Positions 43,410 through 56,372 of a stretch of 64,000 bases of DNA are shown here, piece by piece. Source of the stretch: Ceratothoa steindachneri (taxonomy: Eukaryota; Arthropoda; Malacostraca; Isopoda; Cymothoidae). The notes beneath the pieces are model-generated. The model was not told the DNA's origin and searched no databases. It saw nothing but the letters and a program-made list of their open reading frames with translations. The DNA is taken from NCBI GenBank assembly GCA_963969495.1, contig OZ018321.1, positions 193,562,087 through 193,626,086 of the forward strand, in the 5' to 3' direction. Each line of letters begins with the position of its first letter. Positions within the stretch are counted from its first letter, which is position 1. The position numbers and the translations under genes are program-made.

Positions 43410-44510
43410 CATTACATTTAAGTAATATCAGTTGCTGAAATGTTTCATCAGATAAAGAACTCCATTTTGGAGATAAGGTCAATCCTCCTAAAGAGAAGGG
43501 CCGTTACACAGGAACTGACGACGGAAGGGTGGTGTTGTATTTAATAGATAACTTTTTTATGTTTGGATATCTATCTAAACTTTTAAGTGTTTTAGTTGAA
43601 TCCTGAAGGTAACTGAATAATTCTAAATCTGCGGTTGATCGAAGTTTGAGTGGGTTTTGTAAATCCCAAATAATCGTCACTGTCCGATACACCACTGGAT
43701 GATTCAGTTTCGGGTCCCTATCAATCACTTGAATCATAATATTTTTAACAGAGTCTCAGTGGTTTGAACTGTCCCATGAAATACTGATATCTAACCAGCG
43801 GAATTTGAAGAATAGATGGCTTGTTGATGCAATAATGGCATCTGTAACGCTAGCTTCATTTGTTAAGGTCAAAAAATATTTGTAGCGCTTTCCAAAGCCC
43901 TTAGTGACTGCACTTAGAAGAGGTTGGAAAATTTTCAGAGAACGTGACTAAAGGCTCTTCAGCTTTTTTTCCCACAGTGAGAAAGATAAGGAGCAATTAT
44001 CCATAAAATAATTTTGCTTTTCCTGTAGGCGATCAATTGCCACTGCCATGGGAGCCAAAACTGAGACATACTCCGCAAGAAATTCAATTTCGTGACTTCT
44101 GAACACTGGAAGTTTAAGGGACGTCATGAGTTGCTGTAATTTGTCCTTATGTTTTGAAAGTAATGACAATGCATCAAACAGAGAGTTCCACCTTGTAATG
44201 CAAGGCACCCTTAATGAGCAGATTATAACAGTTTTGATATCTCTGCTGATTTTGGACGACCGCTTTTGTTCCATAATGTTGAGCATTTCCCCATCGCAGT
44301 ATGATTGATATTTGGAAAAAAATATATCTTCAGTGCCTGTTTTACATCAGTTGCGGTGACGAGACTGTGTGTGAAGCTCAGCGCAAATGTTTAGGTAGGC
44401 TGAAGCTGCATGGGTCAGACGAAAAGTCTTCTTCCTGATCTAAGGCACTTCTCATTAAGAAACTATCCTCCAGCTCGTGCTCAGCCTGATCTTCTTCACC
44501 TAACTGGATT

Positions 44511-44513
<3 letters not shown>
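43410..44513 (-). pseudogene. hAT transposase remnant
   Basis: From right to left: LPKHLRSASHTVS (44398-44350, the region before the second DDE block), a shift, VPCITRWNSLFDALSLL (44220-44150; TRWNS is the hAT hallmark), KLPVFRSHEIEFLAEYVSVL and LAPMAVAIDRLQ (44120-44020), then at 43560-43410 YPNIKKLSIKYNTTLPSS, VPV and FSLGGLTLSPKWSSLSDE, the C-terminal dimerisation region. The middle (43740-43950) is broken. N-terminal BED finger not seen. Confidence 0.8.

Positions 44514-44560
<47 letters not shown>
44513..44560. repeat. (AT)n, 24 units
   Basis: Pure AT repeat between the two hAT remnants. Confidence 0.95.
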
Positions 44561-44563
<3 letters not shown>

Positions 44564-45583
44564 TAGCGACCTTGGCACTCGGGCTGTTCGGGCTTAGCCC
44601 AAGTATAAATTTAGAAAAGTGAAAGGATGTTTACAAGCTGATTTAATTTCTGCCAACACAGACTTCAAGTAAGTAATTGCAGTCAAAACTCGGCTCCTTT
44701 TATTGAGCCTGGTCGCAGTTCATATATTTTTGTTCAGTGTCTGGCGGTCGTCTTAGAGGTGCCCTGTCTAAAAAAATATCATTCGTAGCAGACGTTGTCT
44801 CGACATCGTCCACACGCACTTGACTCGGGCTCAAAAGTTACAGCTCGAGTTGTTATCTATAATCGTAAAAATTAAAAGTAATTAAAATTCATTGTTTTCT
44901 TGAAACAATAGATTTATATAGAGATTAAGATTTAAATTTTATCCTATAAAAGGTTTCTGTTCTAAAATTTTCTTAAAGGAATGAAAAATTATCCAGCAAG
45001 TCGAGCTAATACGAATGAGCCTGGTAAGTGTAAAAGACTAATTTGCATCTCTTGTCAAGAGTACAGTACAGGCGAGGGTCAGATCGGCCTCTGGCTAATG
45101 TTTGTTGTGTATGCCGCTGTCGTTATTTGATTGATGTATTCTGTGCGTCTGTGTGTAAAAATCAGTTGTTATGCAGGATCTCTTTATTTTCACCCTTAAC
45201 TTAGAAATGAAGAGACATAGTGCTAGATATAAAAAAATAAGTCATTTGAGGCTAGAAATATTGCAGAAAAACGTGAAATTCTTCAAGCAGGCAGGCAGAC
45301 TCCTTTATTAAAAAAGTAAAGTTGGAACTTGAACATTTCAGATAAGATGGTATGAACAGATTGATTGGCTTTGTACAAGTAGCGTCACAGAGAAACTCTA
45401 CTGCTGGCCATGTTTGTTGTTTGAGCCAAAAGCTAATCAGTCATAGACAGATGGAGGCTATAATAATTATAAAAAAACACCCTGAGTGACTGTAAGCATC
45501 ATAGTAAATCAGTGAGTCATTTAAGTAATATAAAAAATTCAAAGCTTTCGGACTGTACTATATTGTGACAGCTATTAGTGAGT
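44561..45583 (+). mobile_element. hAT transposon 2, 5' part
   Basis: It starts at CAGTAGCGACCTTGGCACTC, a hAT-like terminal repeat beginning immediately after the AT tract. At 45205-45560, frames broken by small shifts read MKRHSARYKKISHL, FRWYEQIDWLC, KLYCWPCLLFEP and DCKHHSKSVSHLSNIKNF: the TTF/ZMYM-like zinc region found at the N-terminus of one hAT branch. The catalytic part is absent: Gypsy 2 begins at 45584. Confidence 0.65.
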
Positions 45584-46321
45584 CTATAGGAGGTGTATGT
45601 TTGGTTACCACTTTATGGGGGTAACCAGATTATATCAAGGTAAATTAAGTATCTGACTCCAAAGATGATTTCTTCCCTGCGTTCTTATTTTGACTGGGCT
45701 TACCGAAGATTTCAGGGTAATCGAGGTAAAGAAAGACGTTGCAAAAATATACTTTATTCTAATATTCTAGAGGGCGTAACCTAGAATCGTCCGTGGGGTG
45801 AGCTTCAGTTGTCGAGTTCATTGTTCTTCACCCCTAAAGGGGAGCTACCGAAAGTTGTATATGTTGAATTACTTACATATCCCAATTTTTTGTCCTTATC
45901 ACAGGATACTCTTGTCACAGCTTTGTCATACAATTCCTTATGGTCAACGGGTGTATTTACCCAGGTGCTTCGTAGACTCTTCTCTTTTGATAAATCTATT
46001 CTGAGATGCAAATTGTTTGTTTATGCGCTGTCTTAATAACACAGGTGTCTGACCTTTCGTACGTTCGTACATTCGTATGTCCCGGCACACATCGAACCAT
46101 CGCCTGCCTTCTGTATATACATTAACAAATATATTTGCATTCCTTATTTTTGTTTTAAATTCATAGATGCAAATTAATCTCTATATTCTCATTTCCTTAT
46201 TCCAATATTAGACATATTACTTTATATGTGTGGAATATGCTGGGATTTAATAAGACTACCACGCGTCCATTTTGTGGAGTTTTTCGCTGGGCCTATTGAA
46301 TCCTGCAATTTGGTCACCACA
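45584..46321 (-). repeat. 3' LTR of Gypsy 2
   Basis: On the minus strand it starts TGTGGTGACCAAATTGCAGG and ends ACACCTCCTATA. It shares long blocks with 50817-51813 (GGTTACC, CTTACCGAAGAT, TATACTTTATTCTAATATT). Confidence 0.8.
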
Positions 46322-46725
46322 GTACTCCCCTGCCATTAATGGAGTTAGTAAGAAAATAGCATATAACATTACATAGGAGGATACATATGAAATACTTATA
46401 TTTTTGGAACACTTAATATCTGACAGCATTTACAACATACGCACAAGGCCTTGACACTTATATAAGTGATGCCTGTTCTAAAACGGGCCAATTTATGATA
46501 TGTTTTTCCACATAATACAATAATAATAATATCTAATACATTTGTATACAATTTATACATAATTTTGTCCTATCCTTCTTTAGATTTCTGCATAAATTGT
46601 AATTACGACACTTAACAAACACATAATAAGGCATGTAATAAAGCTATAGAGGCAGCGAGGGGTGTATAAATTATGTCTCTTTCTCTTTCATAAAATGTTT
46701 CGCTACAATATTTCCTACACAAGGA

Positions 46726-49293
46726 TTAGAAATACACGAATGACGGATTCCTAGTAAACGTGACTCGCCTCCCGGAGCGCGTGAAAACATCCGTCTTACC
46801 GTTCCTCTCTCCGCTTCCTATATAGGAGTCTGGTTGACTTCTTGTTGCTTTGTTCTCTCCCGTGCCATGCACTATACGAAATGAAGTGCACATGGTTCTC
46901 TTCCTGTTTTCTGTATGAGTCCATGGGTGTTGCTGATCGCCCGGCACGTTACCATTATGTAAGGGAGGTAATTTCGCCGGTTTTAATATGTCCACTGAGA
47001 CAGTGTCCCTTCTTCCGTCAGGGAATTCCAAATTTCAAACCTTATTGCCGCGCTCGATTACTGGTAAAGGGTCAACATATGGCGCTTCTAGTGGTTTGCG
47101 CACGCGGTCTATTCGGACGCACACATGAGTTTTTAGCAAAGATTTGAGGGTACGAAAGGCTTGGGCACCGAGTGAAGGTGCCCTATGGATGGCTGCGTGA
47201 AGTCGACTTCTGCCATGGTTGATGCCAACTATTACTAAATTTGGAGTCGGCCTTCGATGACGATGGCGAACCTAAAGGTGTAGGGTACAAGAGCGTGGTT
47301 CCCGTGACTGCCGTAAAAGGTGAAAATCCCATGTTAATGGGCAAAGAGCGAATGCCTGAAAGGACAATTGGTAGTACCAGCCAGCTTTTTCGACGGGCCA
47401 TTATGGAGCACTTCAAAGTCAGGTGTGCCATTTCCAACATCCAGTTCGTGGACGGGCGGTAGGCCATGGTGCGGAAGCGATGTAAACCAACGAGGGCAGA
47501 CAGTTCCTTGAATAGTTCTGATTCAAATTGGGTGCCTCTGTCGGTAACTACGTGAAGCGGGACACCAAATCTAGAACTCCACCCGTCTATGAAGGCTAAC
47601 GCAACCGTTGCGGCACTTATGTCAGGGATCGGTAGCGCTTCGATCCATCTCGTCGCTCGGTCGATGCATGACAGTAAATACCGATTGTGTGAGGGTTAGG
47701 ATTGTCCATTCAGTGTACACGGTGGGAGTGGTCCAACTATATCGATATGCGCAGTTTCGACCCTTGAGGATGGAATATCAATGGGCATGATCGGGGATTT
47801 CGTGTGACGATTAATCTTGGAAGATTGACAAGGGAGTCACTCCCTTGTCCAGGAGCAAATATCCCTGCCCATATTAAGCAAGACATATTGAGATTTGATG
47901 AGACGAAGTGAAGCCTTGATTCAAGGGTGTGACAGATTTGGTAAAATGATTGAAGATAGTTCTCCTGCGTGCCAAAAGGACAAACGGTCGTGTGTATCTT
48001 GATGTTACTTCACACCAAAGCTGAACTACTTCGGGAAAAGGGTAAGATTTTAGCCGCGAGCGAAATTCCTTCGCTTCTTCGTCATTTTTCTTCACTGCCG
48101 CCAAAGCTCCGAGGTCAAGAAAGTTGATTTGGACCGAATTGACGTTCCTTGAAAGGCAATCAGCGACTACGTTGTCCTGACCACGCATAAGCGATATCAT
48201 TGACATAGTCTAGAATGGCTGTCCAATGGCATTGTTGCTCATCTCTTTTAGCACTTAATGGCGATGCAAAAGATGATACTAAAGGCTTGTGATCAGTGCA
48301 CAAGGTAACGTAGTGACCTTCAATCAGATGCCTGAAGTGGATGATAGCAAGATACACCAATAGGAGCTCTCTGTCGTAGGGGGAGTAGGCTTGCTGTGTC
48401 CGGCTTGCTCGAAAAGAATGCCAACGGTTTTGCAGATCCGTCAACTATTTGGTGCAGGGCAGCACCTGCCGTGTATTCGGAGCAATCCGTCTCCAGCTGG
48501 TATGGCGAATCATTGGGCAGCGGGTGACGGAGTTTAAAGGAGCCGATTAAGGCCGATTTGGTATTTTCAAATGCTCCTCGTCCCTCATCATTGCACTTGA
48601 GCTCCCGAGCCTTTGGTTGCAGGCGTACAAGCTCGGTCAACGGGGCTGCAATCGCGGCAAAGTTAGGAATCATTCTGCGGTAGTGTGTATCCAATTTCTT
48701 CCATTTTCTTCCTGCTGGGCAGATTCCTTCCACCGAAATCTGATGCCCTAAAAAATCTATTTCCTCCTTCGCCAGCTCGCACTTCTCCAGGGATATTCTC
48801 AGACCGTTTTCGACCAGAATTTTAAAGACTTGCTCTAAATGCTTCAGGTGGTCGTCCATATTGTCTGAATATATCAGGATATTGTTTAATACACAAAAAC
48901 GAACCCTAATCCCCTACACAGGTTGTCCATGTGCTGTTGGAAGGTGCAGCTTGCATTTCGGAGATCGAATGTGAGCTTAACGTACTCCCACAAACCAAAT
49001 AGGGTTATGACCGCAGTTTTCTCTATATCTGCCTCGTTCATAGGGATTGGGTGATAGGCACGAACCAGGTCCAGCCTTGAAAAGATCCTTTTGCCATGGA
49101 GGTGGTTCGTAACACTTTGAATTCGCAGCAGCAGATACCTTTCGAGCTTTGTGATCGCATTGAACGCTCGAAAAACGCCGACCACTCTGTAATCACCAGG
49201 CGACTTCTTTGATACCAAGTGAATTGGCAAAGCCCATGGTAACTTTGACGGGCGCATTCCTCCTTCAATAGTGTTTTGAAAGTTGCTTGACAA
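46726..49293 (-). pseudogene. Gypsy 2 Pol: RT, RNase H, integrase
   Basis: RT at 49293-48886 and on (PGDYRVVGVFRAFNAITKLE, IFSRLDLVRAYHPIPM, LRNASCTFQQHMDNLC; a shift lies at the YxDD site) and 48859-48700 (LEKCELAKEEIDFLGHQIS). RNase H 48600-48230 (ETDCSEYTAGAAL, PLAFFSSKP, CTDHKPLVSSF). Integrase and linker 48206-47180: DVVADCLSRN, a broken zinc region, the DDE region about 47870-47480, and YRPSTNWMLEMAHLTLK. The end 47031-46726 has VSVDILKPAKL and RSGRRVTFT, a usual Pol terminus. Frame breaks are many. Confidence 0.8.
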
Positions 49294-49739
49294 CCCGTAG
49301 TTTTTCTATTGAAAGAGGCCTCGGCCGTACGAATGTCAGTGGAGCACTACCAGTTTCGATCGTATGCGTCACTGAGTTCGACGATGATGGAGAGGGCTGA
49401 GCGGGTGAGGGTCCGTACAGAGCCTCATATTTTTCCAATATGGCGCTGCAATGGGACCGTAGGTGCTGAGGGTCATTGATAATTAAGGCTACGGAGGTTC
49501 TCGAGATAATCTCACTTCAGATACAAGTTTGTTTGTCTATTAGTATGTCGCGCGCACAATCTACTAATAGATTATAATGCCTTAAAAAGTCAATACCTAA
49601 TAACGGTGAAGTAGTATCCGCGAGTACAAATGACCACCTAAATAATCAGCGAAGACTGAGGATCACGATTTCCGTGTGAACCTCGCCGTTGAAATTTTTA
49701 TACTACATTCGTGCAATTCACACGATTTCACCAATTTAG

Positions 49740-50802
49740 CCCGAATTATCGATACACTAGCACCCCGTGTCAATTAAGAAATCGCATTTATTATTACACA
49801 CTTTAGCGGCGACGGTGAAAACAGACGCAATACCAGCGGCCGCGCTTGCAATGATATGCCCGGCTAGTTTGCTGCTGGGGCTGACGAAGATGGCCTGGAG
49901 GAAGGTTGCCTCTGGACCTTCTCTCCTCTCTTGGATCACCTGCACCAGGGTTTGCAGAATTTCGCGTTTTGACTTAAGAATACATGTGAGCGGCAAACTA
50001 CAGGTCTTTATTTTTTTTGAAGGGTCACAATCTTCCTGGTATATTATGCGCACTGTAATCACTATTATTTTGAATATAACTGGGACGATTTCCAATAGGA
50101 TACGCACCTTTGGGTATTGACCGCGCACTTCCCGCCGAATTATTTATATACTTATCACTTGTATCTTTATTTGTATATGGCATAAACGCGTTGGACACGG
50201 AAACGGCACTGCGACCTATCGACTCACTACTAGTCTTTATATTAAGGCACCGCGCACTACCAAATCTCATCAGTTCATCAGCCAGTTTTACTAATTATTC
50301 AAGAGTGAGTTTTTTCTGAGTGGTAATTATAGGCGAGATGTTAGCCGGTAGATACTGAATGAATTTGTGCCTCACAAGTCCTTCACAAACTCCTACCTGC
50401 GGGACAGTCCTTCATAGTTCTTCCAGATTAGTCGAGGCTCGGCCTCTAAGCGTGGAGAATGCGATGAGCTTCTCGAAAAGCTCGGGTTTGGTCTTCTCGA
50501 AAGCCCAATCACTTCTGCCCTCAAAAGAGAATAATTTGGTCCGATAAAATGGCCACCGGAAGACGATCGATGGTCTAAGGAGAAAGTGGGCCTAATACAT
50601 GGAAAAATTTTGTCTCCCCTTTTTTAATTCCAGAGATGTGAAATTGGGCTTCCACAATTTTTATCCAACCTGGGACTGCTGTTTCATTAAAGATGGGCTG
50701 CTTGATGTTGACAGCGTTCACGAAGTCCTTTTCACCTTGTCCTGTTTGACGATGGCTTGTTGCGTCCATTTCTTCTATACCTTCGCTGTCCGGTCGAAAC
50801 AA
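49740..50802 (-). pseudogene. Gypsy 2 Gag and protease start
   Basis: The frame at 50802-50575 has FNETAVPGWIKIVEAQFHIS and GETKFFHVLGPL, the start of the capsid region in this Gypsy branch. After breaks the rest of Gag continues in other frames (50270-50025, LNIKTSSESIGRSAVSVSNA). The protease begins at 49800: CDFLIDTGC holds the catalytic DTG. The usual zinc finger is not clear. Confidence 0.65.
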
Positions 50803-50816
50803 AGGGTCACCAATTT

Positions 50817-51050
50817 ATAGAAGGTGTGTGGTGGTTACCACTTTATGGGGGTAACCAGCTTATATCGAGGTAAATTAAGTGTCTGGTTCCAAAGATGATT
50901 TCTTCACTGTGTTCTTATTTTGGCTGGGCTTACCGAAGATTTTAGGGTAATCGAGGTAAAGAAGGACGTTTCAAAAATATACTTTATTCTAATATTGGCC
51001 TATTAACGGGCCAAGCGGCATGTCACGAAGTTACTTTGCGGACGACTAGT

Positions 51051-51133
<83 letters not shown>

Positions 51134-51813
51134 CGCGAGGTATTAAATTCTGGAGATGTTGGTGAATTTAAAAGGGGGAACGTGAACGAGATAATCTTCT
51201 TGACGACAGTACATAATATAATAATCTTAATAATACAATACTCATTCTAACTGAGCTGCTCCAACGATACATATATGCTTTTTTTTTTAGATGGCGTGGC
51301 CTTGAATCGTCAGTGGGATGATCTTCAGTTGTCGAGTTCATTGTTCTCCACCCCTAAGGCGAAGCTACCGGGAGCTGTGTATATAGTTTTTATCTATATC
51401 AAAGGATACGCTTGCACAAGGCTTTGTGATACAATTCCTTATGGTCAACGGGTGTATTTACCCAGATGCTTTGTTGATTTCATAAATCTATTCTGATACG
51501 CGAATTGTTTGTTTATGCGCTGTCTTATTGACACAGGTGTCTCTTACCTTTCGCACGTTCGTTCATTCATGTGTCCCGTGTGCACTTCCAACGGTCGCTT
51601 GACTCCCCTATATACATTAACAAATATATTTACATCATATATTTTTGTATTTAATTTCATAGATGCAAATTAATCTATACATTCTCATTTCCTTATTCCA
51701 ACATTAGACATATTATTTTATATGTGTGGAATATACTGGAATTTAATAAGACCATCGCGCGTCCATTTTGTGGAGGTTTTCGCTGGGCATAATGAATCCT
51801 GCAATTTGATGCC
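50817..51813 (-). repeat. 5' LTR of Gypsy 2, enlarged
   Basis: Homologous to the left LTR but about 260 bases longer: a (TC)n(TA)n block and neighbouring unrelated sequence lie at about 51000-51290. The LTR end CTATAAAT is followed on the minus strand by the primer-binding site. Confidence 0.8.
51053..51129. repeat. (TC)n(TA)n microsatellite in the LTR
   Basis: About 20 TC units directly followed by about 18 TA units. Confidence 0.95.
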
Positions 51814-51825
51814 AGTAGCCTACCT

Positions 51826-52411
51826 ATTACACAATCCGATCACCACATTTCTGCTATACTGGAAAATGAACAGTTTGGTAAAAACTCATAAGCCTAATAA
51901 TCCTATGCGCCCCATTATAAGTTCGTTAGGCTCTGCTTCATATTCCTTATCTAAATAAATGGCTTGCGAATCACTTAACCTCGCTTGTGGGGTACATCTC
52001 CCAATCTCATATTAAAAATAGTTGTGAACTTATAGAGAAGCCTAATATAATACCTTACTCCAACAATTTCATTCTTGTCAGATTCGATGTTTGTTCTTTG
52101 TTTACTAGGTTTCCTTTAGACGACCGTCTTCCACTCCTTTGCGATAAGTTACATAATTTAGATCTCCTTGTACCTGTCAATACTTTCCTAAGGCTTATTT
52201 CTCTTTGTGCTAAAAATTGTAAATTTTCATTCAATGATAAATTTTACATTCAAAAAATTCGGTCTTCCGGTTAGAGGTTGTCTATCTCCCACCCTCTCTA
52301 ATTTATATATGGAATTCTTTAAAACGTCATTCTTACCCCAAATCTTCGATTTTCATATTGTATTACGGTACCGTTACATTGATGATATTATATGCTTTTG
52401 GCCTTCCTCAA
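51826..52411 (+). pseudogene. Penelope-like RT, first part
   Basis: Across three frames: MNSLVKTHKPNNPMRPIIS, SLGSASYSLSK, FILVRFDVCSLFTRFPLDD, FGLPVRGCLSPTLSNLYM and RYRYIDDIICFW. These are Penelope-type RT blocks from the KTHKP motif to the catalytic YIDD. Frameshifts at about 51958, 52255 and 52365. It is interrupted at 52411 by Gypsy 3 and continues at 57285. Confidence 0.85.
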
Positions 52412-53351
52412 TGTGAGGGAATCCCGGCGTGGAAGATCTTTAGCAGAAAGAAACTCCCATGTGCAGCAGAAGGCCCGGCTAGGCCTAAAGTGGTGAGCCT
52501 ACCCCCTCCCCCACTTCCACAAGCGGTAGCCTCGAATCGAGTCCCCCACGATTCACCTTTATGCGGGCTAAAATAGCTCTGCAAGAAGATTCGAGGCCCT
52601 TCGAGAGTAGAGCTGTTTCCCGCTAACCCCCAACTGCGGGAAGAGCCTCGGACATAAATAACGCTCGACTCCCCGGAAGAGAAACAGAGTTGAGAAGTAT
52701 CGCCAGAACCCAGAAGATTTCCCCATGGTTCCAAGTCAAGTGTTAGCAACAAAGTAAAGTGTCAGCTTGCCTATTTTGTGTATTTGGAATTAGCCCCAGC
52801 CAGGAGGTAATTCCACTGAACGATCGCCCCGAGTGATTTTCCCGACTTCTTTCATCAACTCCTGTCGAAGCCCTCCTTATTTTGGATAGCCGAAATACTC
52901 TCTCCTAGCCCGGAAGTTACCGCCCCTCCCCCTTGCTTTTGGAGAACCGTAATCACTCCGACCTCCCGCTCTGAAGTCCGAGCAGTCTCACCTCACGTAC
53001 AGAAGACATCTGTAAGCCAACCCCGCTCCCCCCTTCTGTAACCCAATTGAGTTAATCTTTCCCCCTTCATTTATTGATGTGATTTTTGCCCGTGTATTCT
53101 CTGAGGTAATTTTACCCTTAAATTCTCTTATTAATGTTTTTGTGTAAATAAAATTTTATTTTTGTACATGTCTCTTTAAATAACCTTGAACTTTGCCATT
53201 GTCCATAATTCGCCTGACCTCGTTGCACTCTCTCGTTACTCAGCCCGTCTGAAAGCGTGGTTTTCAGTCCCTTTTGTCGATTCGCTTTCAAGTTATTGGT
53301 CCTCTTCCATAGATATAATATGGTATTGATATAATGTAATGTCATCCCACG

Positions 53352-53354
<3 letters not shown>
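52412..53354 (+). repeat. 5' LTR of Gypsy 3
   Basis: Matches 56373-57284 over almost its full length, with small indels near 52970 and 53110. The last bases (GTCATCCCACGAAA) run into an AT repeat that separates LTR from primer site. Confidence 0.85.

Positions 53355-53403
<49 letters not shown>
53353..53403. repeat. (AT)n at the LTR end
   Basis: About 25 AT units between the 5' LTR and the primer-binding site. Confidence 0.95.
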
Positions 53404-53408
<5 letters not shown>

Positions 53409-53863
53409 TACATATTATATAAACCTGGTGTCAAGTGTGTTGGGGTTTTTACGAACCTGTGTCATTTTAATTTCGACATTAGAAGTTCCCTTGTTATTCA
53501 CGTATATCCCTTTTATTTTAATTTTTGTATTGTACTGGCAGAAGGCAAGTTCAACTTATTTGAAGAGCAGTGGACCGTTATCTATTTAGATTTTGTGTTG
53601 AACCCCGGGTAATTAATTTTTTTATGGTGTTCGAATTTGGGAGACTCTCCTGGTTATTAATCCAAAAGAGTTAAGGTCTTTGGTGTCCTAATTCCGGTAG
53701 GACCATTTTAATTTTTTTTCCCGCTCAGAAACAACAGAGTTAGGTAGCTGCCTCTTATTTTTTTTTGTGATCAAGGCCTTCACGAATATTCAAGTATTCG
53801 TTTCGCGTGGGTAGTGTCCTAGCTCGTTCGCGTATCAGTGTTCCTTCAGTTAACTGCGTAAAA

Positions 53864-55216
53864 ATGTCATCCTTCGAAAAAATCAAGAGTCAGGGTGAAA
53901 TGTTAGGTCTTTCGGGAAAAGACCTGCTAAATTACGTACAGGAAGAAGAGAGGAACGAACGGGCAGAGCGAAGGGAATTGGAGATGGAGGAAAACAAACT
54001 GAAGATGGAGGAGAACAAACTGAAGATGGAGATGGAAGAACGTGAACAAATTATGCAGCACGAGCTTGAAATGAGCCGAAATCAAATGGATTCTCAGTCC
54101 ATCGGTTCCCGTGCTGAAATTCCCCAAACTCCTTCAGTCCACCTTCCCGCTTTCAATGATGGAGAGGACTTTGGGTCATTTTTGGCCCATTTTGAGAGAA
54201 TCTTTCAGATCAATAGATTGGATCTCGAAAATGATGGCGTCGCTCGCTTACTTCCCCTTCTAAATGCCAAGTTAAGGGATATCTTCGCATCCCTTCCTCC
54301 GGAAGCAACTTTGGACTATTCCACGTTAAAGTCCGAATTGCTTTCCGCTGTTCACATGAATAGCAAATTCTACCGCTCCCGATTCCGTGAGGAAACGATC
54401 CACCCTGGCCAAACCTTTCGACAACACGGGTACATCCTCCAAAGAAACTTTCAGTGTTGGCTGGATGCGTGCAAGATTCCCCAGGTCTACGAGTCCCTTC
54501 TGGACTTCTTCCTTAGGGATCATCTTTTAGTTGCCGTGGCTCCCGAAATTCGTGCATTCATTAAGGATAAACGTTGCGCCACTTTCAAGGAGTGCTTGGA
54601 AGAGGCCGATGTTTACGCGGGTAGTCACGATTTATACCCTGAGAATGTTAAAAAGGCACCCCAATCGTCCCACAAAACTAAATTTTATGGCCCTAAGACC
54701 CCCCCTAAATTGGTTCCAAGATTTACCAAAGCTCCTAGTCCCTCGAAGCCAAGAAACTTCCATCCATCGGAGCACCGAGACGTCAAGCCCCTAGTTTCTC
54801 CCCCCCCCCTTGTGCCGTACCAAAAGAACCCGATCGTCTGCTACACCTGCGGAGTTTCCGGCCATTACCGCACGAACTGTCCTCAAAACTCCCGATTCGC
54901 AAACTCTCAGTCCCACCAAGTACACCAAATCTGGGCCACCCCTGATCCTCCTCCGTCGCCTCAGAAGATTCCCGAACCTCCCTCGCCCGCCAAAGACACG
55001 GCCCATCAGGTAAACTTTCTCTTTAATGAGAACCACCTTGGTGGATTAAAGTTCGAGAACGGAACTGTGAACCGGTGCCCAGTATCCACCCTCGTCCGTG
55101 ACCCCGCTAGCACCTGTATTATAGTGTCTGAGGACCTACTCCCCCTGTTGGGCCCGGCCACAAGAAATTTGCGGTGGTCCACGACTACCTTGGCCGGGCG
55201 AGTCGTTTCCCAGTAA
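53864..55216 (+). CDS. Gypsy 3 Gag, intact, SCAN-like with CCHC knuckle
   Basis: One frame open from ATG 53807; the second Met, at 53864 (MSSFEKIKSQG), fits better as start because it opens the conserved-looking part and has A at -3. Residues 30-90: Glu-rich coiled coil with repeated EENKLKM. About 95-270: capsid with a SCAN-like C-terminal half (HPGQTFRQHGYILQRNF, LRDHLLVAVAPEIRAFI). Pro-rich linker, then zinc knuckle CYTCGVSGHYRTNC. The end reads LVRDPASTCIIVSEDLL, a degraded protease start (Asp-Thr-Gly-Ala changed to Asp-Pro-Ala). Gag would package element RNA; without Pol it must depend on a complete relative. Confidence 0.8.
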   Translation: MSSFEKIKSQGEMLGLSGKDLLNYVQEEERNERAERRELEMEENKLKMEENKLKMEMEEREQIMQHELEMSRNQMDSQSIGSRAEIPQTPSVHLPAFNDGEDFGSFLAHFERIFQINRLDLENDGVARLLPLLNAKLRDIFASLPPEATLDYSTLKSELLSAVHMNSKFYRSRFREETIHPGQTFRQHGYILQRNFQCWLDACKIPQVYESLLDFFLRDHLLVAVAPEIRAFIKDKRCATFKECLEEADVYAGSHDLYPENVKKAPQSSHKTKFYGPKTPPKLVPRFTKAPSPSKPRNFHPSEHRDVKPLVSPPPLVPYQKNPIVCYTCGVSGHYRTNCPQNSRFANSQSHQVHQIWATPDPPPSPQKIPEPPSPAKDTAHQVNFLFNENHLGGLKFENGTVNRCPVSTLVRDPASTCIIVSEDLLPLLGPATRNLRWSTTTLAGRVVSQ

Positions 55217-56007
<791 letters not shown>

Positions 56008-56372
56008 CATCAATGTTCCTAATTATGATTTTTTGGGTGGTCCACTAAATTGTTAAGTTTTTTTTTGTCCCATATTTATGCCTCCATTTAGTTGCTTAAT
56101 TTTTGGGGGTTCCACTGAAATGTCGCCAATGTTCTCCTGTGATTTTTCTTTTGTTTAAAATTGTATTAAATAAATTCTCTATAATCGACCTGTTTAAGGC
56201 TTAAGCCCGTAAATTCCCCGCTGAGCTCAGATTTACGTTTTTTTTTGTGTGATTACACCTGTCGTAGCAGGTCAGAATTTCCCTAGACCTTTGATAATTC
56301 TAGTTTGACGGGTTGGGATGATCCTTTCCTTCGCAACTGCTCGGTAAAGTATCATATTTCGGTTGGGAGATG

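Larger units (their letters stand above)
42838..44513 (-). mobile_element. hAT transposon 1, partial
   Basis: The left end CAGAGGTGGGCA is a typical hAT terminal repeat, followed by subterminal AAATAC/TATTTA repeats. A minus-strand transposase remnant covers 44513-43410. The other terminal repeat was not found; the TA tract at 44513 marks the break. Confidence 0.75.
45584..51813 (-). mobile_element. Ty3/Gypsy element 2, minus strand
   Basis: Two LTRs enclose, in minus-strand order, a primer-binding site TGGTGACCC (50812 leftwards), Gag (50802-50130), protease (about 49760), RT, RNase H, integrase (49293-47180) and the Pol C-terminus (47031-46726), then a purine tract (GGCAGGGGAGTAC, about 46322-46336). 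Stops and shifts in all domains show an inactive copy. No clear target duplication is seen. Confidence 0.85.
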
